A DNA stretch of 64,000 nt, from positions 124,001-188,000 of the forward strand of contig JAWPHD010004396.1 of the NCBI GenBank assembly GCA_037043455.1, given 5' to 3'. Both the position numbers and the translations under genes were made by a program. Numbering within the stretch: the first letter of the stretch is position 1; each line of letters opens with the position of its first letter. A model generated the notes under the pieces. The model ran no database searches. It saw nothing but the letters and a program-made list of their open reading frames with translations, and was not told where the DNA came from. Positions 55,195-64,000 of the stretch are shown piece by piece. The stretch comes from Cyrtodaria siliqua. Taxonomy: Eukaryota > Mollusca > Bivalvia > Adapedonta > Hiatellidae.

Positions 55195-56085
55195 ATTACA
55201 AGGATAAACAGAGGAATATTTACGAAATTACAAACATAAGGGGTCGATAACAGGGGTTGGGATCGTCGGTGGCAAAAATACCGCTGGAGGAGTAAAACCA
55301 GGTCCTTGGATGCACCAAACATCACTGTTACCCTATTGTCATCCCAATTAAACAGGACATTGTAAATAAAGACATCCTCGCCAGGCTATATCCGCTTACA
55401 AACTAGGCAGCATTAATAGACAATATAAGTAAATCATAAAGATGATCATGTATAAATGAATACAAAAAGCCAAAGCCTAGAAAGCCAAAAAGTAAGTACT
55501 CAGTGAAACGGCAGAAGCCATAGCATTCCATTCCCATTAAATATAAAATCTCTAAGTTATATGCTTTGTCAAAGTATCATTTCTTCGAAATAAGAAATCA
55601 TAACTTAATACATTATTCATGAAGACATAAAGTCGGAAAGGAAATGTAATATTCACAGAACACAGTCAACCAAAAACACGTTTAAAACAAACAGCAATTA
55701 CAGTAAAAATAGAAGCAAAGAATGCGAGACCACAAGCATAAAAGGGTTGACAATAGGGGTACAGCCTTGGAACGGTCAATGGCAAAATGGTGGTTGGGGT
55801 TTAAACCAAGTTCTAGGGTCACCAAACCTGACCAAAACAGGACAGTGTAAATTAAGAAATCCCTGCTAGGTTATATACTATAACAATCTAGGCGGCATCC
55901 ATAGTATAGCACAAATATGATTACGTATATATGGATATTTAAAAGGAAAATATAGAAAGCCAAAGAAGTACTCAGTGACTTGGATGGAGCAAAGCAACAT
56001 GAGAATAACCCGCCATGGGCATGACAAGACAATATTTAAGACGAGCATTAAACGTTACTTTTCTTTTCGGGATTTAGGTAAATGC
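55195..56085 (-). mobile_element. Two RT-element 3' end copies in series
   Basis: First copy 55195-55530 (TTGGATGCACCAAACATCAC, CTAGGCAGCATTAATAGACA, GCCAAAAAGTAAGTACTCAG). Second from 55618 (GACATAAAGTCGGAAAGGAA, CACAGTCAACCAAAAACACG) to ~56075 (GGCATGACAAGACAATATTT). Both are degraded. Confidence 0.8.
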
Positions 56086-56087
56086 TT

Positions 56088-56613
56088 AAAGGGGTTGATG
56101 CACTATTTTCAAACAATGTTTGTTTCAGAGGGCTCTGAAAAACGTGTAAAAAGCTGAAAGAATTATCAAAATGTCGTAAAAAATAAAGGAGGTATGACCT
56201 ATTGAAAATTTGCAAAGAAACACAAATGGAGGAGGCCATCTTTGAACGATGACGTCATCGCGCCGTTTTACCATATATGACATACTGATTAAATGTCTTT
56301 TAAAGCAAAGAAAATCACTGGGAATGAAAATTAAACATACAATTTTGTACATTTTACATCTGTATATTTATTTTTAATCAATTTGCAGGGATTTTCTTTG
56401 CTTTATAATATATTTTGTCAATATGTCATATATACTATAAAGTCGATGACGTCATCGTTCCAAGATGGCCGCCTCAAATAAGGTTCTTTGTACATTTTCA
56501 ATAGGTCATATCTAATTTATTTTTCCTTGCATTTTGATAATTTTTTCAGCTATTTTTAAGGTTGTCAGAGCCCTTTTAAACAAATCTTGTTTGAAAATAG
56601 TGCATCAACCCAT
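56088..56613. mobile_element. Foldback/MITE with ~200-bp inverted arms
   Basis: GGGTTGATGCACTATTTTCA (56092) is inverted at 56591-56610. Pairing continues through GAGGGCTCTGA/TCAGAGCCCTT, ATGACCTATTGAAAAT/ATTTTCAATAGGTCAT, GGAGGCCATCTT/AAGATGGCCGCC, GATGACGTCATCG on both sides, and AAAGAAAATC/GATTTTCTTT. No coding sequence. Confidence 0.85.
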
Positions 56614-56726
56614 TTAATAAATGCTTTGTATTTGTTTTTGTACGTACAATGTGTGGATTATATACCTCATCCAAGTCATACACATGTGCACATATTTTGA
56701 AATGTTGACTTTTCAGTGTTGTTGCT

Positions 56727-56860
56727 ATTATTATTATTATTATTATTATTATAATTAGCAGTAGCAGTAGCAGCAGCAGTAGTAGTAGTAGTAGTAGTAG
56801 TAGTAGAAGCAGTAGTAGTAGTAGTAGCAATATTATTATTATTATTATTATTATAAGTGG
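56727..56860. repeat. Compound (ATT)n-(AGT/AGC)n-(ATT)n microsatellite
   Basis: Mirror-like layout: ATT repeats on both sides of a long AGT/AGC core. It creates the poly-Leu/Ile minus-strand ORF here, which is not a gene. Confidence 0.95.
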
Positions 56861-56929
56861 CAAACGTTGTATGACCAATATCATTCGTATCACAATCGAT
56901 TCAAATAATCAAATAAATGTATATAATAT

Positions 56930-57715
56930 GTATACTTAACATAGTTCAATTTTCATTACAATAGTTCACCTCACTTAAACTGATTCGATCTGACATCCGG
57001 AGTAAGTCTTCCTCAGGGTATTTTAAAGTTAAGTATTAATTATCGTGATATCGATGTACTTTAACACCAGTCACCGTAACGTGCATCACTGGTTTATAGG
57101 GAACGTTTAGTCAGAATGTGTGTCAGATTAGTCAGGAAGAAGACACCAGTAAATGTAAAAAATGTATTAGTTACAGCCAAAATTGTTAGTCAATACCTAT
57201 TTATAAATGTATAAAACCTCAAATAAACATAAGATCTCACTTTATCGAATGCATTTATGGTTTTATTTAAAACAAATTTAACTTCATTTTTGTTCAGTTT
57301 TCCACTTGCCAAATCTTAACCTGTGAAACATCATAAGGATCCCATTGGAATAAGCCTTCAAGGGTTTTATGGGCCATCCTTGGGTATAGACCATAAAATA
57401 AATTAACACCAAACTAAGCTACATTTTAAGCTATTTCTATTCTAAGTTTGAACTGATCTGATGTATATAGATTTCATTCGCCATTCTATTTGTACTGCGC
57501 TTTTGTGATAAGTTTTACTTTGTTGTATTTTTATTAATTTTGTGTGTTTTAATTTTATAGATATTGTTTATACATTTTGATATGAAAGTTTTAAGATGTA
57601 TAATATGTATAATCTTTCATCTGAATACAATGTATTTGAATCGAATTGAATTTACATATAGAAGTAGTTTCAAACACAATAGAGTATTCACAAAATGTAC
57701 AGTTTAGTATATAGC
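56930..57715. other. No gene recognised
   Basis: A/T-rich with no ORF, RNA or clear repeat. Confidence 0.35.
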
Positions 57716-57870
57716 GGATCTGACATGAGTTGTCATTTCATACACAATTTTATTAAACGAGTTCAGGAATTTGTTACTTAGCGAGCCTCTGACGAGCTTA
57801 ATATCAAATTCCTGGACGAGTTTAATACAATTTTGTATGAAATGACAACGAGTGTCAGATCCTTTTTATC
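57715..57870. repeat. Foldback element, third member
   Basis: Arms GGATCTGACATGAGTTGTCA...TTTTATTAAACGAGTTCAGG and reverse complement; loop TTACTTAGCGAGCCTCTGACGAGC. Outer ends resemble the 35915/42470 family (TATAGxGGATCTxACATGAGT, TTTATTAAACGAGTT) while the middle of the arm differs. Confidence 0.85.
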
Positions 57871-57877
57871 ACATGAA

Positions 57878-58015
57878 TTTTGAAATTTTGGATTTAAATT
57901 TTGAAATTTTTGAATTTTGAATTTTTGAATTTTGAAATTTTGAATTTTGAATTTTGAATTTTGAAATTTGAAATTTTGGAATTTTGAATTTTGAAATTGG
58001 AATTTTGAAATTTCG
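57878..58015. repeat. Low-complexity (ATTTTGAA)n tract
   Basis: Repeated ATTTTGAAT/ATTTTGAAA octamer-nonamer units for ~135 bp. Confidence 0.92.
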
Positions 58016-58289
58016 GTCTCCTTGTATTACACATGGTTAATATAAGGAAATACGTAATGGGTATATTATACGGAATACAAGCAGTTTCATGTGATAAACA
58101 TGGCTATTATATTTTCTTCAAGATCGCCTCCAGTTTTGAATGACCAAGATTTATATATTGAGCAATTATGACATATCATGATATTATTCAAAATGCAGCT
58201 ATAAGTAGTTAGCTTTTATAAATATCACGCAGATCTAGTCCTTTTTTATAAGGACCTGTAAGAAATCATGAGACCTGTCTATGATTTTC

Positions 58290-61200
58290 ATAGTTGCAGT
58301 AACATGTACCCGCCCCCTGTAGAAATGGAGTAGATGGCTGCCGTAACATGTACCTGTCCCCTGTAGAAAAGGAGTAGATAGCTGCAGTAACATGTACCTG
58401 CCCCCTTTAGAAATGGTGTAGCTGGCTGACGTAACATGTACCTGTCCCCTGTAGAAATGGAGTATATGACTGTCGTAACATGTATATGTCCCCTGTAGAA
58501 ATGGAGTTGATGGCTGTCGTAACATGTACCTGTCCTCTGTAGAAATGGAGTAGATGGCTGTCGTAACATGTATCTGCCCCCTGTAGAGCCGCAGTAATAT
58601 GTACCTGTCGCCTATAGAAATGGAGTAGATGGCTATCGTAACATGTATCTGTCCCATGTAGAAATGGAGTAGATGGCTACAGTAACATGTACCTGTCCCT
58701 GCAGAAATGGAGTAGATGGCCGCCGTAACAACATTTACCTGCCCGCTATAGAAATGGAGTAGATGGCTGCCGTAACAGGTACCTGCCCATGCAGAAATGT
58801 AGTAGATGGCCGCCGTAACATGTACCTGCCCCCTGTAGAAATGGTGTAGATGGCCGCCGTAACATTTACCTGCAACCCCTGTAGACAAGGAGTTGATGGT
58901 TGTCGTAACATGTACTTGTCCCTGTAGAAATGAAGTAGATGGCTACCGTAACATTTACATGCACCTTATAGAAATGGAGTAGATGGCCGCCGTAACAAAA
59001 CGTACCTGCCCCCTATAAAAATGGAGTAGATGGCTGCCGTATCATGTACCTGCCCCTGCAGAAATGTAGTAGATGACTGCCGTAACATGTACCTGCACAT
59101 GAAGAAATGGAGTAGATAACTGCCGTAACATGTACCTGCCCCCTGTGAAAATGGAGTAGATGACTGTGGTAACATGTACATGTCCCTGTAGAAATGAAGC
59201 AGATGGCTGCCGTAACATATACCTGTCCCCTGTAGAAATGGAGTCGATAACTGCCGTAACATGAAACCTGCCCCCTGTAGAAATGGAATAGATGGCTGCC
59301 GTAACATGTATCTGCCCTCTGTAGAAATGGAATAGCTGGCCGCCGTAACAAGTACCTGCCCCCTGTAGAAGTGGAGCAGATGGTTGCAGCAACATGTACC
59401 TGTCCCCTGTAGAAATGGAGTAGATAACTGCCGTAACATGTACCTGCCCCCTGTAGAAATGGAGCAGAAGGCTGCCGTGACATGTACCTATCCTCTGTAG
59501 AAATGGAATAGTTGGCCGCCGAAACATGTACCTGCCCCCTGTAGAAATGGAGTAAATGGCCGCCGTAACATGTACCTACCTTCTGTAGAAATGGAGTAGA
59601 AGAATGCCGTGATATGTACCTACCCTCTGTAGAAATGGAATAGTTGACCGCCGTAACATGTACCTGCCCCCTGTAGAAATGGAGTAGATGGCCGCCGTAA
59701 CATGTACATGCCCCCTGTAAAAATGGAGTAGATGGCTGCCGTAAAATGTACCTGAACACTGTATAAATGGAGTAGATCGATGCCGTAGCATGTACCTGTC
59801 CCCTGTAGAAATGGAGTAGATGGCTGTCGTAACATGTATCAGTCCACTGTAGAAATGGAGTAGATGGCAGTCGTAACATGTATCTGCCCCCTGTAGAAAT
59901 GGAGTAGATGGCTGCAGTAGCATGTACCTGTCCCTGTATAAATGGAGTAGATGGCTGCCGTAACATGTACCTGCCCCCTGCAGAAATGGAGTAGATGGCT
60001 GCCGTAATATGTACCTGGTCCCTGTAGAAATGGAGAACATGGCTGCCATAACATATACCTGTCCCATGTAAAAATGGAGCAGATGGCTGTCATAACATGT
60101 ACCTGTCGCCTGTAGAAATGGAGTAGATGGCTACCGTAACATTTACATGCCCCCTGTAGAAATGGAGTAGATGGCCGCCGTAACAAAATTTACCTGCCCC
60201 ATATAAAAATGGAGTAGATGGCTGCCGTATCATGTACCTGCCCCTACAGAAATGTAGTAGATGGCCGCCGTAACATGTACCTGCCCCTTGTAGAAATGGT
60301 GTAGATGTCCGCCGTCACATTTACCTGCCCCGCTGTAGAAAAGGTGTAGATGGCTGTCGTAACATGTACCTGTCCCTGTAGCAAAGGAGTAGATGTCGTA
60401 ACATGTACCTGCCCCCCGTAGAAATGGAGTATATGGCCGCCGTAACATTTACCTGCCCCCCCCCCCCCCCCCCCTCCCCTGTAGAAAAGGAGTATATGGC
60501 TGTCGTAACATGTACCTGTCCCTGTAGAAAAGGCGTAGATGGATGCCGTAACATGTACCTGTACCCTGTAGAAATGGAGTAGATGGCTGTCGTAACATGT
60601 ATCTGTCCCCTGTAGAAATTGAGTAGATGGCAGTCGTAACTGTATCTGCCCCCTGTAGAAATGGAGTAGATGGCTGCAGTAGCATGTAACTGTCCCTGTA
60701 GAAATGGAGTAGATGTCCGCCGTAAGATGTACTTGCCCCCTGCAGAAATGGAGTAGATGGCTGCCGTAATACGAACCTGGTCCCTGTAGAAATGGAGAAT
60801 ATGGCGGCTGTAAAATATACCTGTCCCCTGTAAAAATGGAGTAGATGGCTATCATAACATGTACCTGTGGCCTGTAGAAATGGAGTAGATTGCTACCGTA
60901 ACATTTACATGCCCCCTATAGAAATGGAGTAGATGGCCGCCGTAACAAAATCTACCTGCCCACTATAAAAATGGAGTAGATGGCTGCCGTATCATGTACC
61001 TGCCCCTGCAGAAATGTAGTAGATGGCCGCCGTAACATGTACCTGCCCACTTGTAGAAAAGGAGCAGATGGCTGGCGTAACATGTACCTGTCCCAGTAGA
61101 AAAGGAGCAGATGTCGTGACGTGTACCTGCCCCCCATAGAAATGGAGTAAATGGCCGCCGTAACACGTACCTGTCCACTGAAGAAATGGAGTAGATGGCT

Positions 61201-64000
61201 GACATTACATGTATCTGTCCCCTGTAGAAATAGAGTAGATGGCTGGCGTAACATGTACATGTCCTCTGTAAAAATGGAGAAGATGGCTACCGTAACATTT
61301 ACATGCCCCTTATAGAAATGGAGTAGATGGCTGCCCTATCATGTACCTGCCCCTGCAGAAATGTAGTAGATGGCCGCTGTAACATGTACCTGCCCCTTGT
61401 AGAAATGGTGTAGATGGCCGCCGTCACATTTACCTGCCCCCCTGTAGAAAAGAAGTAGATGGCTATCGTAACATGTACCTGTCCCTGTAGAAAAGGAGTG
61501 ATGTCGTAACATGTACCTGCCCCCCCCCCCCCCCCCCGTAGAAATGGAGTATATGGCCGCCATAACATGTACCTGCCCCCCTGTAGAAAAGGAGTATATG
61601 GCTGTCGTAACATGTACCTGTCCCTGTAGACAAGGAGTAGATGGCTGCCGTAACATGTACCTGTCCCCAGTAGAAATGGAGTAGATGGCTGCCGTAACAT
61701 ATATCTGCCCCCTGACGAAATGGAGTAGATAGACGCCGTAACATGTACATGCCCCTGTAGAAATGGAGTAGATGGCTGCCGTAACATGTACCTGTCCTCT
61801 GTAGAAATGGAGTAGATGGCTACCGTAACATGTACCTGCCCCCTGAAGAAATGGAGTAGATAACTGCCGTAACATGTACCTGCCCTCTGTAGAAATGAAG
61901 CATATAGCTGCCGTAACACGTACCTGCCCCCTGAGGAAATGAAGTAGATAATTGCTGTAACATGTACCTGCCACCTATGGAAATGGAGTAGATGACTGTC
62001 GTAACATATACCTGTCCCCTGTAGAAATGAAGCAGATGGTTGCCGTAACATGTACCTGTCTTCTGTAGAAATGGAGCAGATGGCTGCCGTAACATGTACC
62101 TGTCCCCTGTAGAAATGGAGTAGATAACTGCCTTAACATGTACCTGCCCCTTGTAGAAATGGAGTAGATGGCTGACGCAACATGTACCTGCCCTCTGTAA
62201 AAATGGAATAGTTGGCTGCCGTAACATGTACCTGCCCTGTGTAGAAATGGAGTATATGGCTGTCGTAACATGTACCTGTCTTCTGTACAATGAAGTAGAT
62301 GGCTGCCGTAACATATACCTGTCCCCTGTAGATGGAGTATATGGCAGCCGTAACATGTACCTGCCCCCTGTAGAAATGGGGTAGATGGCTGCCGTAACAT
62401 GTACCTGTCCCCTGAAGAAATGGAGTAGATGGCTGCCATAACATGTACCTGTCCCCTGTAGAAATATAGTAGATGGATGCCGTAACATGTACATGTCCCC
62501 TGTAGAAATGGAGTGGATGGCCGCAGACACATGTACCTGTACCCTGTATAAATGGAGTAGATGGCTGCCATAACATGTACCTGCCCCCTGAATAAATGGA
62601 GTAGACAGCTGCCGTAACATCTACCTGCCCCCTGTAGACAAGGAGTAGATGGCTGCCGTAACATGTACCTGTCCTCTGTAGAAATGGAGTAGATGGCTGC
62701 CGTAACATGTACCTGCCCCCTGAAGAAATGGAGTAGATAACTGTTGTAACATGTACCTGCCCTCTGTAGAAATGAAATAGATAGCTGCCGTAACATGTAC
62801 CTGCCCCCTGAAGAAATGAAGTAGATAACTGCCTTAACATGTACCTGCCACCTGTGGAAATGGAGTAGATGGCTGTCGTAACATGTACCTGTCCCCTGTA
62901 GAAATGGAGTAGATGGCTGCCGTAACATGTACCTGCCCCTCGTAGAAATGGAGTATATGGCCGCCGTAACATGTACCTGCCCCCTGTAGAAATGGGGTAG
63001 ATGGCTGCCATAACATGTACCTGTCCCCTGAAGAAATGAAGTAGATAACTGCCGTAACATGTACCTGCCACCTGTGGAAATGGAGTAGATGGCTGTCGTA
63101 ACATGCACCTGTCCCCTGTAGAAATGAAGCAGATGGCTACCGTAACATGTACCCGTCTTCTGTAGAAATGGAGCAGATGGCTGCCGTAACATGTACCTGT
63201 CCCCTGTAGAAATGGAGTAGATAACTGCCGTAACATGTACCTGCCCTCTGTAAAAAATGGAATAGTTGGCCGCCGTAACATGTACCTGCCCCCTGTAGAA
63301 ATGGAGTAGATAACTTCCTTAACATGTACCTGCCACCTGTGGAAATGGAGTAGATGGCTGTCGTAACATGTACCTGTCCCCTGTAGAAATGGAGTAGATG
63401 GCTGCCGTAATATGTACCTGCCCCTCGTAGAAATGGAGTATATGGCCGCCGTAACATGTACCTGCCCCCTGTAGAAATGGGGTAGATGGCTGTCGTAACA
63501 TGTACCTGTCCCCTGTAGAAATGAAGCAGATAGCTGCCGTAACATGTACCTGCCCCCTGAAGAAATGAAGTAGATAACTGCCGTAACATGTACCTGCCAC
63601 CTGTGGAAATGGAGTAGATGGCTGTCGTAACATGTACCTGTCCCCTGTAGAAATGAAGCAGATGGCTGCCGTAACATGTACCTGTCTTCTGTAGAAATGG
63701 AGCAGATGGCTGCATTAACATGTACCTGTCCCCTGTAGAAATGGAGTAGATAACTGCCGTAACATGTACCTGCCCTCTGTAAAAATGGAATAGTTGGCCG
63801 CCGTAACATGTACCTGCCCCCTGTAGAAATGGAGTAGATGGCTGTCGTAACATGTACCTGTCTTCTGTAGAAATGGAGTAGATGGCTGCCGTAACATATT
63901 CCTGTCCCCTGTAGAAAAATGGAGTAGATGGCTGCCGTAACATGTACCTGTCCCCTGTAGAAATGGAGTAGATGGCCGCCATAATCCGTACATATCCCCT
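58290..64000. repeat. 44-bp minisatellite array, ~130 units, open at the window end
   Basis: The unit is CTGTAGAAATGGAGTAGATG followed by GCTGCCGTAACATGTACCTG and TCCC. Two main variants alternate (GGCTGCCGTAAC / GGCCGCCGTAAC; CCTGTCCC / CCTGCCCC). C-tracts have expanded at 60457-60478 and 61520-61541. Larger blocks are themselves repeated, e.g. the block at ~63147-63310 recurs at ~63688-63830 (540 bp apart), and 60240-60480 resembles 61340-61560. Because 44 is not a multiple of 3 and the minus-strand unit has no stop in any frame, ORFs up to 558 codons arise; I do not regard them as genes. Confidence 0.95.

Noticed and set aside
56576..56893. 105-codon minus ORF with long Leu/Ile run
   Set aside because: Produced by the compound ATT/AGT microsatellite and the adjoining foldback arm.
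58235..63993. More than a dozen minus-strand ORFs up to 558 codons in the repeat array
   Set aside because: All are phase-shifted readings of the 44-bp unit; overlapping frames carry the same pattern and there is no non-repeat coding flank.
58290..64000. CRISPR-like array
   Set aside because: Units are contiguous 44-bp repeats without spacers, and the genome is eukaryotic.

Overview
The window is AT-rich nuclear DNA from an animal, most likely a bivalve or related mollusc. That is an inference from three things: the repeat families (a 145-bp minisatellite inside a GGCTCCCCCAC-ended element, 'GTCCGGnCTGTAACTTTGTCATGCAT' repeats, 'GGGGTCACATGTTTTACATAGACTT' repeats), long intron-rich gene structure, and a WSC/lectin-type receptor. 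No bacterial-style operons, rRNA or functional tRNA genes were seen.

Positions 1-9371 hold the right part of a Polinton/Maverick (adintovirus-like) virus-like transposon whose other end lies outside the window. It carries a protein-primed family B DNA polymerase, a retrovirus-type integrase, a probable single-jelly-roll (penton-like) minor capsid protein, several small membrane or coiled-coil proteins, an unrecognised 400-residue protein, a 901-bp tandem duplication of a three-ORF module, and only the first ~18 codons of what looks like a packaging ATPase. Nearly every gene has a frameshift, an in-frame TAA or a lost start codon, so the copy is dead but young enough to read. Genes are packed tightly: convergent pairs overlap by 16-17 nt, same-strand pairs overlap by 1-20 nt, and start codons sit directly behind TATA/A-tract sequence.

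Positions 9371-18100 are mobile-element debris: hairpins, a LINE (ORF1 plus endonuclease) remnant, an uninterrupted ~419-bp (GTT)n array, and a decayed reverse transcriptase with its 3' UTR.

Positions 18488-49745 contain one host gene on the minus strand, assembled here from ten exons with consensus splice sites and fully compatible phases (1911 nt, 636 residues plus stop). It encodes a signal peptide, a C-type-lectin-like region with an inserted WSC domain, a Thr-rich stalk, one transmembrane helix and a 225-residue tyrosine-rich tail with a consensus ITAM (YxxI-x7-YxxL). It looks like an activating pattern-recognition or phagocytic receptor, and is the most interesting item here. Its introns are filled with SINE-like, foldback, Penelope-like, Tc1-like and minisatellite sequences.

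Positions 50580-56080 are nested retroelement 3' ends, a Ty3/gypsy pol fragment with an adjoining LTR start, and a terminal-inverted-repeat element carrying the 145-bp minisatellite. From about 58290 to the window end is a 44-bp minisatellite array of some 130 copies that continues off the edge; its long minus-strand ORFs are a by-product of a repeat unit without stop codons.
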